From contig JAFLCE010000020.1 of the NCBI GenBank assembly GCA_017303655.1, positions 1 through 51,244 of the forward strand: 51,244 nucleotides of DNA, in the 5' to 3' direction. The position numbers and the translations under genes were made by a program. Shown here one piece after another: positions 7,336 to 16,357 of this stretch; the first letter of the stretch is position 1, and each line of letters begins with the position of its first letter. The stretch comes from Anaerolineae bacterium (GTDB taxonomy: Bacteria > Chloroflexota > Anaerolineae > Anaerolineales > Villigracilaceae). The notes beneath the pieces are model-generated. The model was not told the origin of the DNA. It saw only the letters and a list, made by a program, of their open reading frames with translations, and made no database searches.

Positions 7336-8766
7336 TTACTTAATCCCCGCCACTTTCAACCCATCCTGCAAAATCGCCTGCACCTTATCGGCATGTCTTG
7401 TTTCGGTATACACGCGCAAGATTGGTTCCGTGCCCGAGAAGCGGATCAACATCCAGCCGCCATCTTCCATTTTGAATTGGAAACCATCTACAGTGATGAC
7501 TTCGGTCACTTTCAAACCGCCAAGTGTGGCAGGATAGTTATCGCGGATGATCTTCTTGCGTGATTCATGGTCACCACTAAACGGACTGTCCACGCGGTCG
7601 TAGAAGTATTCACCGCCGACCTTGGCAAACAAGTCTTTCAACAACTCAGTTGGTTTCTTGCCAGTCTTGACCATGAAATCGAGCATGTACAAGCCGGCCA
7701 AAATGCCATCGCGTTCTGGCACGTTGCCGCGGAAGGCGTAGCCGCCAGATTCCTCGCCGCCGATGAGTGCGTTGGTTTCAGTCATCTTTGGGGCAACGAA
7801 TTTGAAACCTACACCCGTCTCATGGACAGGCACGCCGTAAATTTCGCCGAGCTTGTTCAACATGCCGGTGGTCGAAAGTGTCTTGACGATGTCACCACGG
7901 TCACCGCGCACTTCGAGCATGTAATACGCCAGCAAGGCATACACCCGCAACTGATTGATGAATTCGCCGTTCTCGTCGCCGATACCACAGCGATCCGCAT
8001 CACCGTCGGTGATGAGCAATACATCGGCTTTATTGGTGACAGTCGCCTTCAAGCCCACATCAATGTTCGGACGGATGGGTTCCGGGCGTTTCATCTCAGG
8101 GAAGGATGGATTGCGCTCATTATGGATTTCAATAACTTTGGTCTTGCCGCCGCCAAGCAGACGGGTAAACCAGCCAGCCCCGTTACCCCACATCGCATCG
8201 ACCACCACGGTCAGACCAGCATCCTTGATGGGCTGCAAGTCAATGAGACCATCGCGGGTGAGATGCTCAATGTAGGGAGTCGCCGCATCGAACTTGACGA
8301 TCTCGCCAGCCGCTTCGGCTTCTTTATAGTTCTTGATCTTGACATCCTTCACATCATCGGGGATGCCCGCTTCGATCTGATTCAAACCTTCCGGGTCGAT
8401 TGCGCCGCCGGTCTCATTGCGGACCTTGAAGCCGTTGTCGGTGGGGGGATTGTGACTCGCCGTGATATTGACAGCCCCCGCCGCTTTCTTCTCCACCACC
8501 GCATACGCGATGACCGGTGTAGGAGTCGCTTCCTGGGTTAAATAAACTTTCAAACCATTCCCCGCCAACACTTCGGCGACGGCTGCCGCGAAATTCTCCG
8601 AGTGGAAGCGCTTGTCGTACCCGACCACGACCCACTGTCCCTTTTTGCCCTGTGAAAGCATATAAGACGCAAAGCCTTGCGCACAGCGGCGCAGGTTATC
8701 GAAGGTGTAATCTTCTGCAATGACGCCGCGCCAGCCATCCGTGCCGAATTTAATTTTTTGTACCAT
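7336..8766 (-). CDS. Phosphoglucomutase/phosphomannomutase
   Basis: Alpha-D-phosphohexomutase family enzyme, interconverting hexose 1- and 6-phosphates for sugar-nucleotide and envelope glycan supply. All four signature sites are present in the 476 residues: phospho-serine loop TASHNPP (Ser104), metal loop DGDADR near residue 255, sugar-specificity loop GGEESGG, and the phosphate-binding loop RFSGTEP near the C-terminus. The GEESGG form leaves glucose versus mannose open. The ATG has GAGGAG eight bases upstream, and a TATAAT at 8805-8800 on the minus strand may be its -10. Ends at the large palindromic terminator. Confidence 0.92.
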   Translation of the reverse strand: MVQKIKFGTDGWRGVIAEDYTFDNLRRCAQGFASYMLSQGKKGQWVVVGYDKRFHSENFAAAVAEVLAGNGLKVYLTQEATPTPVIAYAVVEKKAAGAVNITASHNPPTDNGFKVRNETGGAIDPEGLNQIEAGIPDDVKDVKIKNYKEAEAAGEIVKFDAATPYIEHLTRDGLIDLQPIKDAGLTVVVDAMWGNGAGWFTRLLGGGKTKVIEIHNERNPSFPEMKRPEPIRPNIDVGLKATVTNKADVLLITDGDADRCGIGDENGEFINQLRVYALLAYYMLEVRGDRGDIVKTLSTTGMLNKLGEIYGVPVHETGVGFKFVAPKMTETNALIGGEESGGYAFRGNVPERDGILAGLYMLDFMVKTGKKPTELLKDLFAKVGGEYFYDRVDSPFSGDHESRKKIIRDNYPATLGGLKVTEVITVDGFQFKMEDGGWMLIRFSGTEPILRVYTETRHADKVQAILQDGLKVAGIK

Positions 8767-8850
8767 GAGTTATCTCCTCAAAGAATAATTACTTATGCGA
8801 TTATACCCGTCGCAAGTGCAAATCTTGTCATATGGCAGAGTTTTCCACTT

Positions 8851-9879
8851 TTATGGGGTTGGGGTAACCGGCGACAATGGAGTTGGTGTAGAAGTTTGTT
8901 CCAAAGCAGGCAATGTGGCAGTCGCCGTCTCAAATGGAGCCGGTGTGGGCGTAAAAGTAGCTGTAGCCGCAGGCGCATTGCCAGAGATCAAAATCTGCCA
9001 GGCAATTTCTAGGTCACCTGAAGCAACGACAGGAAAATCGGGCAAGTTGCTGAGCGCGAGATCCAAACGCTCAATAGCCTTCGCCAAAACCACATCTTCT
9101 TTTTCGGCTTGCAACTCTGCCAGCAGGTCACGTGCGGTTTGCACATCTATCTTTGCCAGACCAAAATTACTTTGTGCGAGATACAGCCGTCCACGTGCAA
9201 GAATATCGAGCGCGCGTGTGAACATCACTTCATGTTTCAACTCAAGCAAGACCGCATCGTTATTTTCCTGCAATTGCGTTTCGAGTGTAGTTTGCAGCTC
9301 TTCCAGTTTTTCAATCGAAGCCGTGTGCGCCTCAACAGAATCTTCCAACACGGAAACCCGTGAATTCATTTCATCCAATTGAGCTTGCAGTGATTCAATT
9401 TCAGTTTCAAGCTCCTGAATTTGCGCCGTGTTTTCTTCCACGGGCGCAATGAAGTTCCTTTGAATATATGGCAGACCGTAATAGAGCATCGCGCCAACCG
9501 CCGCAAACAGAATGACAAGCATGATCAAGCGGATCAAGGCTCTAAAGAAAACACCAAATGCCCGCCCCAAACGCGTGAGGAAGGAATCTTGTTCCTGAGC
9601 TTCATCCTGTGCAGGTGGAGTCTTCTCCACAAGCGCGGGCATCGCCTCTTGCTCCACCGGGACCAGGGCACTGTTTTCTGATTCATTTCCCTGCGCCTCG
9701 GCAAAAGATTGCAAGCGGGCGAAGGTGGCTTTGCCCATGCCTTTTACATTCAATGCATCTTCTTCCACATCGAACGGACGCGCGGCAATGAGATTACCCG
9801 CCAGTTGACGGTTAACGCCTGACACCTGGGTCAGGGTATTGAGGTCGGCGGTGTTGAGAAAATCTAGAAAATTGCTCAT
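8851..9879 (-). CDS. Membrane protein: N-terminal helix-hairpin-helix, coiled coil, Thr/Pro tail
   Basis: A 342-residue protein with an unusual order. Residues about 1-65 read as a helix-hairpin-helix-type fold (LNTLTQVSGVNRQLAGNLIAARP, then VKGMGKATFARL) that would face the cytoplasm. A Pro/Glu linker leads to a membrane helix near 112-132 (LIRLIMLVILFAAVGAML), then a coiled coil of about 70 residues with heptads (IQELETEIESLQAQLDEM), a helical domain rich in Ala/Leu, and a Thr/Pro tail. Topology would place HhH inside and the coiled coil outside. Start ATG 9879 has AGGAGA upstream. HhH commonly binds DNA, so a link between DNA and envelope is possible, but no function is known to me. Confidence 0.65.
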   Translation of the reverse strand: MSNFLDFLNTADLNTLTQVSGVNRQLAGNLIAARPFDVEEDALNVKGMGKATFARLQSFAEAQGNESENSALVPVEQEAMPALVEKTPPAQDEAQEQDSFLTRLGRAFGVFFRALIRLIMLVILFAAVGAMLYYGLPYIQRNFIAPVEENTAQIQELETEIESLQAQLDEMNSRVSVLEDSVEAHTASIEKLEELQTTLETQLQENNDAVLLELKHEVMFTRALDILARGRLYLAQSNFGLAKIDVQTARDLLAELQAEKEDVVLAKAIERLDLALSNLPDFPVVASGDLEIAWQILISGNAPAATATFTPTPAPFETATATLPALEQTSTPTPLSPVTPTP

Positions 9880-9984
9880 ACGGAATCTCCTGTGGTCATT
9901 GTACAACAAAAGGCATCGGGCGAGAATCAGGTTCGAGGAAACTGAAGCAGGCTCAAGTTCCAGAACGAAGCGGACGAACGTTTA

Positions 9985-11613
9985 TTATTTGAAAATGCTG
10001 TTTAATGTCCATGTCATCTGTTGGACGAGTTCATTATTGTGAATCTTGAACAATTCTATATTGCCAGAAAATGAAATCAACATACTAAGAGCGAGGGTGT
10101 AGCTTAGGAAAAAGATGGCGATGATCGTATATGCTTTTTTATTTTTGAACGCGTCGAAGCCGTGCCAGAAGCCAATGATAGCGAGTAGACTCAAAGTTGG
10201 GATGATATCGAGCAGATAGCGCATAGCGATGAAGAAGTAGGTTTGCAGCGTGATGAAGATTCCCAAAACCGTACAGGCAAGTGCCAGCAGAATCCAACGA
10301 AGGGCGGGTCTTGGTTTGAAGAGCGCGATCAGACCGAACAAAATGAAAGGACTGCCGATCAGAATGCCGGTGATGTTTTCGGTGAAGGTCAAATACATGC
10401 CGGGCTGATAACTTGTAAGCCATTCGGGACCCGCCCAGCGATTGGGGAAGATATATGGGAAGGCATCGCGTTTTTCAAGTGGGTTGAATAAAGTCTTATA
10501 AAGATTGGGCGGCGCATATTCAAGCGATAGGGTCTTATCAAGATTTTTGTACAGGTTATAACTGGTAAATTGATAGCGAAACCCAAATTCGGTGAACGAG
10601 TCGAAGCGGGCATAATTGTAAGATGCATACGCAACCGCGCCGAGCACGAGTGGAATGGCAAAAGCCGCCAATACAGAGATCAAGCGTTGGCGTTGGGTTT
10701 GGATTGCCCAAACGAGCATGACAATAGATAGCAAGCCGATGCCCGGCGCAAGCGGAGTGCGTGCGCCGATTGCCAATGTGAAAAATAAACCCGCCAGTGA
10801 GAGACCGGTAAGACTTGGCTGTTCCAATGCAGAGAGCAGAAAATAGAAGCCGCCAACGAGGAAGAATTGTGCGGCAATGATGGCGGCTTCGTAGATGCGT
10901 CCTTCGACCATCACATAGGGCATCGGGTTGACCAGCCCGGCAAAAGCAATTGCAGCCAGCACAGCCCAGCGCGGGATGTGACTGAAACATTTTCGCCACA
11001 GATCGAGGATGATCAGGTTGAGAAAAAATAGTGTGCCTGTCAGGAAGAACAGTGAAAGCAGTTTATCGCCTAGGTCTTCTTTATAGAAAAATTTGAGCGG
11101 TGTTAGCAGTAGAGCCGGTGTTGGACCCCAATATAGATAGTATTTTCCTTTATAGAAAGTGGCGTCCCATAAAACGGGAATACCCTCACGGTTTTCTGGC
11201 TCGTATAAACTTACATCCGTAAAGGCGAGTAGGGCGGGGGCGGGTTCAACCTCTAATTCAAGTTGACCCTTTGCGAAGGCATTGGCTTGCAGGTCGTAGT
11301 AGTTGGTCTCATTGTGCATAGACTTCCACAAGCCGTCTGAGCCGAACCAGACATAAATGAGGAAGATACCTGCGTTCAAGACTAGCAGGGCGATATAAAA
11401 GCGCCCGTCTGCGGAGTGCAGAGTCTTGCCGATGAAATTATCTTTTTGATAAAAAATGGAAATGGCGAGCAGGAGAATTCCAGCAATGAGTATTGCTGAA
11501 CGGCGCACGCCCCAAGTGGGGAAGCTTTCTAACCCCAGTTGATTTGCAAAGATCATTAGAAAAATGGTAGCAGCTCCCAGGAGCCCGCCCGTGATTCTTA
11601 GCCAGATACGCAT
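9985..11613 (-). CDS. Polytopic GT-C-like membrane protein
   Basis: A 542-residue integral membrane protein with about twelve hydrophobic segments. After the second or third helix is a periplasmic-side loop with SMHNETNYYDLQANAFAKGQ, in the place where GT-C glycosyltransferases (GT39/ArnT/PMT type) carry their acidic catalytic loop. No sequence-level family was clear to me. A TAAAAT box only six bases from the ATG suggests a leaderless transcript, divergent from the cysteine desulfurase gene. Likely transfers a sugar from a lipid carrier to an envelope acceptor; this is inferred from fold type only. Confidence 0.5.
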   Translation of the reverse strand: MRIWLRITGGLLGAATIFLMIFANQLGLESFPTWGVRRSAILIAGILLLAISIFYQKDNFIGKTLHSADGRFYIALLVLNAGIFLIYVWFGSDGLWKSMHNETNYYDLQANAFAKGQLELEVEPAPALLAFTDVSLYEPENREGIPVLWDATFYKGKYYLYWGPTPALLLTPLKFFYKEDLGDKLLSLFFLTGTLFFLNLIILDLWRKCFSHIPRWAVLAAIAFAGLVNPMPYVMVEGRIYEAAIIAAQFFLVGGFYFLLSALEQPSLTGLSLAGLFFTLAIGARTPLAPGIGLLSIVMLVWAIQTQRQRLISVLAAFAIPLVLGAVAYASYNYARFDSFTEFGFRYQFTSYNLYKNLDKTLSLEYAPPNLYKTLFNPLEKRDAFPYIFPNRWAGPEWLTSYQPGMYLTFTENITGILIGSPFILFGLIALFKPRPALRWILLALACTVLGIFITLQTYFFIAMRYLLDIIPTLSLLAIIGFWHGFDAFKNKKAYTIIAIFFLSYTLALSMLISFSGNIELFKIHNNELVQQMTWTLNSIFK

Positions 11614-11619
11614 GCCATG

Positions 11620-11668
11620 ATTTTATCATCCTCATTTGAACAGGTTGATATATCCATGCGAGTATAAT
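11620..11668. promoter_or_regulatory. Divergent -10 boxes, both leaderless-like
   Basis: On the plus strand TATAAT (11663-11668) ends seven bases before the desulfurase ATG (11676). On the minus strand TAAAAT (11625-11620) ends six bases before the ATG at 11613. Both starts lack a Shine-Dalgarno, so both mRNAs may begin at or next to the start codon. The -35 boxes are poor. Confidence 0.45.
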
Positions 11669-11675
11669 CTTGGCT

Positions 11676-12821
11676 ATGATTTACCTCGATTATGCCGCCA
11701 CCACCCCCGTTGACGAGCGCGTGCTCGCCAAAATGATGCCGTATTTCCGTGAGAATTACGGGAATCCGTCGTCCATTCACCGGCTAGGGCAAAAAGCCGA
11801 AGCTGCAGTGGATGAAGCGCGGGAGAAGGTCGCCTCTGTTTTAGGCTGCCGCGCGGATGAGATCGTCTTCACCTCTGGTGGCTCCGAAGCGGACAACCTC
11901 GCTTTGCGCGGCGCGATGCTGGCAAATAAAGAATCAACTAAATGGATTCTGACCGCCAAGACAGAACATCCTGCCGTGAGCAAGACCGCTATTCAACTTG
12001 AAAAGGAATATGGCTTTCTGCTCGAGTGGTTGGATGTGGACGAACATGGCGCTGTCATAGTCGAGTCATTGGCGAAGGCGGTTTGCAATAACACGACCAT
12101 GGCTTCGGTGATGTATGCTAATAATGAGATTGGCACGATCAACCCCATCGCTGAATTGGCGGAAGTCGCGAAGGCGAACAACATCCTTTTCCACACCGAC
12201 GCTGTACAAGCCGCGGCATACCTCGATGTGAATGTTTCAAAACTCGGCGTGGATTTAATGTCGCTCGGTGGACATAAATTCTACGGACCGAAAGGAGTGG
12301 GGGCGTTATACGTCCGCAAGGGGACGAAGCTCGTGCCACATCTCACCGGTGGAAGTCAGGAATTCAGTCTGCGCGCCGGGACACATAACGTTCCATACAT
12401 CGTTGGCTTTGCTGAAGCGTTGTATCTTGCCGCACAGGAACGTGAAGCACGCACGGCTCACGTCAAGCCGATGCGAGATTACATCATTGGAACTGTCCTT
12501 GAAACCATCTCTGATTCAAAACTCACAGGTCATCCTGAACAGCGTCTGCCCAACCATGCCTCTTTTGTCTTCAAAGATGTGGATGGCAATTTGCTTTTGC
12601 AATTGCTCGATGCAGCGGGCTTCGCTTGTTCTTCCGGTTCCGCCTGCAAGACCGGCAACCCCGAACCAAGCGAAGTCGTCACTGCACTAGGTTATTCACG
12701 CGAGTGGGCATTGGGCTCTTTGCGTATCACCCTTGGTGCAGGCACAACATCGGAGCATATTGATTCATTCTTGAAAACATTACCTGCTCTCATTGATAAA
12801 ACCCGAAGTCTAAATAAATAA
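11676..12821 (+). CDS. Cysteine desulfurase (IscS/NifS type)
   Basis: PLP enzyme of the class V aminotransferase fold that takes sulfur from cysteine for Fe-S clusters and thiolated tRNA. In 381 residues it shows the N-terminal MIYLDYAATTPVD, the TSGGSEADN loop, NNEIGTINP, the PLP lysine in SLGGHKFYGPKG, RAGTHNVP, and the active cysteine in FACSSGSACKTG. The short C-terminus lacks the IscU-binding tail of E. coli IscS, closer to NifS-like forms. I start at ATG 11676; a TTG two codons earlier overlaps the -10 region. It leads a rightward set of five tightly spaced genes. No iscU or mnmA is next to it. Confidence 0.93.
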   Translation: MIYLDYAATTPVDERVLAKMMPYFRENYGNPSSIHRLGQKAEAAVDEAREKVASVLGCRADEIVFTSGGSEADNLALRGAMLANKESTKWILTAKTEHPAVSKTAIQLEKEYGFLLEWLDVDEHGAVIVESLAKAVCNNTTMASVMYANNEIGTINPIAELAEVAKANNILFHTDAVQAAAYLDVNVSKLGVDLMSLGGHKFYGPKGVGALYVRKGTKLVPHLTGGSQEFSLRAGTHNVPYIVGFAEALYLAAQEREARTAHVKPMRDYIIGTVLETISDSKLTGHPEQRLPNHASFVFKDVDGNLLLQLLDAAGFACSSGSACKTGNPEPSEVVTALGYSREWALGSLRITLGAGTTSEHIDSFLKTLPALIDKTRSLNK

Positions 12822-12851
12822 CTATTCAACTATCTAACTACTCAACTACCC
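12820..12851. repeat. Octamer tandem array filling a gene junction
   Basis: Four consecutive 8-nt units: AACTATTC, AACTATCT, AACTACTC, AACTACCC. It begins inside the desulfurase stop codon and ends one base before the TTG start of the next gene, so it makes up the whole intergenic space and leaves no Shine-Dalgarno. Confidence 0.85.
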
Positions 12852-12852
12852 A

Positions 12853-14337
12853 TTGAAAACCAAGATCATCACCCTCGAATCCCACGACGACCTCATCTCT
12901 GTCCGCGATAAATTCTCGTGGGCGAAGACGCCACGCATTTTGTTGGTGTGGCCCAAGTATGAAAAGGTCACCTTGCGTTTGCTCGATCTTAAAGTCCTGC
13001 AACGTCACGCGGATTCGCTTGGGGCACAACTAGGACTCGTCACACGCAGGATGAACGTCAGACGGGATGGCGAGTCGCTGGGCATTCCTGTTTTCAAAAC
13101 AACAAGCGCGGCTCAAAAAGACGTTTGGGCTGAGTCTGCTCCCAGAACACAGCGCACGCCTAAACCTCCGCGCCGCGACCTGCGCGAGCTACGTGAAACG
13201 GTTTATGTAAAAGAACCCGGCTGGCGCACATCGCTTTTAGGAAGGGTGGTCACATTCACAGCGGGGGTCATGGCTGTTTTAGTTGTGGCAGGCTTGTTCG
13301 TCCCGCGTGCGGCGGTGACGTTGAATCCCGAGACTCAAACCGCATCCATCGTCATCCCAGTTCGGGCAAGCCCGGCGAATACATCCGTAGCGTTGAGCGG
13401 CGAGATCCCTGCAAAGACCATCTCCATGATCGTGAGCGATGAACAGACTGTACCGGTTACGAGCCAGGTTTCGATTCCACAGTCGCGGGCGCAGGGCGTG
13501 GCACAATTTACTAACCTCGGTGCTGAAAATCTCACCATCCCAGCGGGGACGGTGGTCTTGACCGATACCTTGATCCGCTTTGCGACGCTGACCGAAACTC
13601 GTTTGCTGACGGGCACGAATGGCATTGTGGAAGTCCGCATCGAAGCACTGGATGCGGGCGAGCAAGGCAATGTAGATGCGAGTACCATTCGAGTCATTGA
13701 AGGCACGTTGGGGCTTTCTGCCACGGTCAACAATCCTGAGCCGACCATCGGTGGGACGAATGCCAATATGCTAGGCGCTACAGAAGAAGATCGTGCCAAG
13801 CTGCGTGATGATGTGTTGAACTCTCTGTATCTGCAAGCCGAAGAACAGATCCGCGCTAGCCTAGGTGACGGAGATTTGTTGATCGAAGATACGCTTGATA
13901 TTCAGGAAATACAACGCGAAGAGTTCACACCGCCCCCAGGGAAAACCGCCGCCACATTGACCTTTTCTGTGCAAGCCGAGTTTGTGGCACGTTATATTTT
14001 GGCAGAGGATCTAAAAGGACTCGCATCTTCTTCTGTCATGGCGTCTATTTCGCAAGGGTTTTCTCCTTCGGGTGAGATGATCTTCAATTTGCTCGATGTC
14101 CCTATAACCGATACCGCCGGTGTGACGAGCTTTCGTTTGCAAGCGTCACAAACTGCCTTGCGCGATATTGACTTGATGCAAGTCTATAACCTTATGCGCG
14201 GACGTGATCCACAAACTGCTGCCACCACTGTGCAAGAAGCTTTATCCTTACAAAACGAGCCGCAAGTTATGGTCACACCCTCGTGGTGGCCCTGGCTGCC
14301 GTTAATTCCTTTCAATATTTCGATAGAGATAAAGTAG
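12853..14337 (+). CDS. Baseplate J/gp47-like domain membrane protein
   Basis: A 494-residue protein. Residues 1-90 form a small alpha/beta domain (KTPRILLVWPK, LRLLDLKVLQRHADSLGAQLGLVTR) on the cytoplasmic side, followed by a basic Arg/Pro linker, one membrane helix near 128-150 (VVTFTAGVMAVLVVAGLFV) and an external beta-rich region. The latter has the baseplate-J-like pattern AQGVAQFTNLGAENLTIPAGTVVLTDTLIRFAT followed by AGEQGNVDASTIRVIEG, as in phage baseplate wedge proteins, but there are no phage genes near. The only available start is TTG 12853, without a ribosome site. Its place between a desulfurase and yqgF-mltG suggests an envelope role. Function unknown. Confidence 0.6.
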   Translation: MKTKIITLESHDDLISVRDKFSWAKTPRILLVWPKYEKVTLRLLDLKVLQRHADSLGAQLGLVTRRMNVRRDGESLGIPVFKTTSAAQKDVWAESAPRTQRTPKPPRRDLRELRETVYVKEPGWRTSLLGRVVTFTAGVMAVLVVAGLFVPRAAVTLNPETQTASIVIPVRASPANTSVALSGEIPAKTISMIVSDEQTVPVTSQVSIPQSRAQGVAQFTNLGAENLTIPAGTVVLTDTLIRFATLTETRLLTGTNGIVEVRIEALDAGEQGNVDASTIRVIEGTLGLSATVNNPEPTIGGTNANMLGATEEDRAKLRDDVLNSLYLQAEEQIRASLGDGDLLIEDTLDIQEIQREEFTPPPGKTAATLTFSVQAEFVARYILAEDLKGLASSSVMASISQGFSPSGEMIFNLLDVPITDTAGVTSFRLQASQTALRDIDLMQVYNLMRGRDPQTAATTVQEALSLQNEPQVMVTPSWWPWLPLIPFNISIEIK

Positions 14338-14362
14338 ACGATTGTCCATCGTCGCGAAGCCT

Positions 14363-14779
14363 ATGAGAATCCTCGCAGTTGACCACGGTGAAAAACGAAT
14401 CGGGCTCGCCCTCAGCGACCCGACCGCTACGATTGCCAGCCCATTGAAAGTTGTGCAACATGTTTCGCGCGTTATTGACGCTGCCCAAGTGGCGGATATC
14501 GCCGTGCAAAATGATGTTGTTCTTATTGTCGTGGGGCAGTCCTACGATGAAGACGGCAACCCCAACCCAGCCGGTCGTCGCGCTGGTCGCTTTGCTGACG
14601 AACTTCGCAACCAGACGAATATCCCCATTGAACTATGGGACGAATCACATAGCACTCAGATCGCCCGTGCCGCCCGCATCGAGCTTGGCGTCTCCCGCAA
14701 AAAACGCGCTGGGCATCAAGATGAATTCGCCGCCGTGATTATCTTGCAATCGTATCTTGAAGCGAAGCGTAATGCGTAA
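14363..14779 (+). CDS. ruvX: YqgF/RuvX family nuclease
   Basis: Small RNase H-fold nuclease of the YqgF family (putative Holliday junction resolvase, shown in E. coli to be needed for pre-16S rRNA 5' processing). The 138 residues begin RILAVDHGEKRIGLALSD with the first catalytic Asp, contain the conserved VVGQSYDEDGN region (usually VVGLP), WDESHSTQIA with the Glu, and end near KKRAGHQDEFAAVIILQSYL with the last Asp before the C-terminus. ATG 14363 gives the usual start; a TTG 21 bases upstream lies in a GACGATT/ATCGTC repeat. It comes before mltG, a pairing seen widely in bacteria. Confidence 0.9.
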   Translation: MRILAVDHGEKRIGLALSDPTATIASPLKVVQHVSRVIDAAQVADIAVQNDVVLIVVGQSYDEDGNPNPAGRRAGRFADELRNQTNIPIELWDESHSTQIARAARIELGVSRKKRAGHQDEFAAVIILQSYLEAKRNA

Positions 14780-14793
14780 ATCGTATATCAACC

Positions 14794-15918
14794 ATGTCTA
14801 AATTCTTTCATCGCAATCAATACTATTTTATTCTTGCATTTATTGTCATGCTGTTCTTCGCATGTATTTTTGCATTTATTTATTACGTCCCCGCGCGCGC
14901 ATCACTTTTATATGGTCCGCCTGCGCGTACCCTTTCCATCTCCGACCGCATTGAATATTCAACCCGCCTGCTTTCTCATGGACATGTCCTCACCACGCCA
15001 GTGGACGTTAATGGCATTGCACAACCTTTCCGCGTTGAGCCAGGTGAGTCGGTTGCATCCATCGCAGACCGACTTCAAAGCTTTGGCTTCATCTCCGATG
15101 CGCAAGCCTTTTTTGACTACGCTGTTTACACCGGCATCGACCTCACCATTCAATCAGGTGACTTCACGCTCAGCCCTTCACAATCCATTATTGACATTGC
15201 CCAGGCATTGCAAAAGTTTGCTCCCACCGATGCGACTCTTGTGATCTTACCCGGTTGGCGGATGGAAGAGATCGCCGCCTCACTCCCAACCTCGGGCTTG
15301 TCCATTGACCCCGATACCTTTCTCGCCGCTGCGAACAATCCGCCGCAAGTCCTTGCCTTTGCTTCTCCAATTTCAATGGAAGGCTTCTTCTTTCCCGATA
15401 CCTATACTCTTCCGCGTGAAACCACCCTCGACCAATTATTAGATGCTATTGGGCGCAACTTCACCTCCAAACTCACAAACGACATTCAAAATGGATTCGC
15501 CGCCCAGAACCTGAGTATCTATCAAGCTGTCACACTGGCTTCCATCGTCGAACGAGAAGCCATTCATAGCGAAGAAGCCTCGTTGATCGCATCGGTATAT
15601 CTCAACCGCATCGCCATCGGCATGAAATTAGATGCTGACCCTACTATCCAATATGCGCTCGGCTATCAGTTCGATACTGGCTCATGGTGGAAGAGTCCGC
15701 TTGCATTGAGAGACTTGGAAGTCATCTCGCCATATAACACCTACTTGAATAACGGCTTGCCTCCCACGCCCATATCCAGCCCGGGCATCGAGGCATTGAT
15801 GGCGGTCGCTTACCCGCAAACCTCAACCTATTATTTCTTCCGAGCTGCCTGTGATGGCTCGGGCTATCATGCCTTTGCTGAAACCTTCGAAGAGCAAATT
15901 GCGAATGCCTGCCCTTAA
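14794..15918 (+). CDS. mltG: Endolytic murein transglycosylase
   Basis: Cleaves nascent peptidoglycan strands at the outer face of the membrane, setting glycan length. The 374 residues have a short cytoplasmic tail, one membrane helix near 12-32, a LysM-like subdomain (EPGESVASIADRLQSFGFI) and the YceG catalytic domain. The catalytic glutamate is in LASIVEREA, with GFFFPDTY before it and SPYNTYLNNGLPPTPISSPG after it, the defining MltG signature. Spacing to yqgF is 14 bases and includes CGTA repeats with a 7-base period. Presence of MltG fits a peptidoglycan-bearing cell. Confidence 0.95.
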   Translation: MSKFFHRNQYYFILAFIVMLFFACIFAFIYYVPARASLLYGPPARTLSISDRIEYSTRLLSHGHVLTTPVDVNGIAQPFRVEPGESVASIADRLQSFGFISDAQAFFDYAVYTGIDLTIQSGDFTLSPSQSIIDIAQALQKFAPTDATLVILPGWRMEEIAASLPTSGLSIDPDTFLAAANNPPQVLAFASPISMEGFFFPDTYTLPRETTLDQLLDAIGRNFTSKLTNDIQNGFAAQNLSIYQAVTLASIVEREAIHSEEASLIASVYLNRIAIGMKLDADPTIQYALGYQFDTGSWWKSPLALRDLEVISPYNTYLNNGLPPTPISSPGIEALMAVAYPQTSTYYFFRAACDGSGYHAFAETFEEQIANACP

Positions 15919-15919
15919 A

Positions 15920-16357
15920 ATGGATATCAACGAATTAGAAAAGCGCCTCGAAGAAGAAGCTTGCAGCCGGTCATATTACTCTCTCAGTAAACGCTATCAG
16001 GGCGGCGCCTATTGCCTGATCCATGAAGATGGGATGTGGCGCATTCTTTACAGCGAACGCAATCTCGACGATGAGCCTCTCTTCGAAGGCGAAAGCGAGT
16101 CGGAGGCTTGTGAGTTTTTCTTCGAGTTCATGACCAAGCGCATCTTGCATCGGCATTTGGTGGGCTATTTTATTTCGCTGAAAAATGCCGAAGCGTTGGC
16201 TGAGCAGCTGGCGCAGCGTGGCATTGCTACTCATCGCAACGACGTTCCTTATCATGGCTGGGATGATCCGCGTTTTCGCGTGTTCGTGACCGGCAAGGAT
16301 ATTTTCAAAGCGCAAGAACTACTGGGCGAATTACCCGTCCGCGACCACAGGGATTAA
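15920..16357 (+). CDS. Conserved small acidic protein, function unknown
   Basis: A 145-residue soluble protein with two parts. The first (about 1-75) has YSLSKRYQGGAYCLIHEDGMWRILYSERN and then SEACEFFFEFM, wording I associate with small immunity-like proteins of polymorphic toxin systems, though none is near. The second (about 80-140) has ISLKNAEALAEQLAQRGIATHRNDVP and VTGKDIFKAQELLGEL, an alpha/beta fold with a SPOR-like flavour. It begins one base after the mltG stop and is surely cotranscribed. Its stop overlaps by four bases (TTAA) that of the convergent lipoprotein gene. No firm family. Confidence 0.6.
   Translation: MDINELEKRLEEEACSRSYYSLSKRYQGGAYCLIHEDGMWRILYSERNLDDEPLFEGESESEACEFFFEFMTKRILHRHLVGYFISLKNAEALAEQLAQRGIATHRNDVPYHGWDDPRFRVFVTGKDIFKAQELLGELPVRDHRD

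Noticed and set aside
7567-8541. Long open frame (324 codons) on the plus strand
   Set aside because: It is antisense to the phosphohexomutase, whose motifs are complete; the protein shows no family sense and the frame is a shadow of codon bias.
12853-14337. Prophage remnant because of the baseplate-J-like domain
   Set aside because: The protein has a membrane helix and cytoplasmic domain, sits in a housekeeping operon, and there is no other phage gene.
15920-16357. Toxin immunity gene
   Set aside because: The resemblance is only by phrase; no toxin or repeat-rich partner is nearby and it is coupled to mltG.
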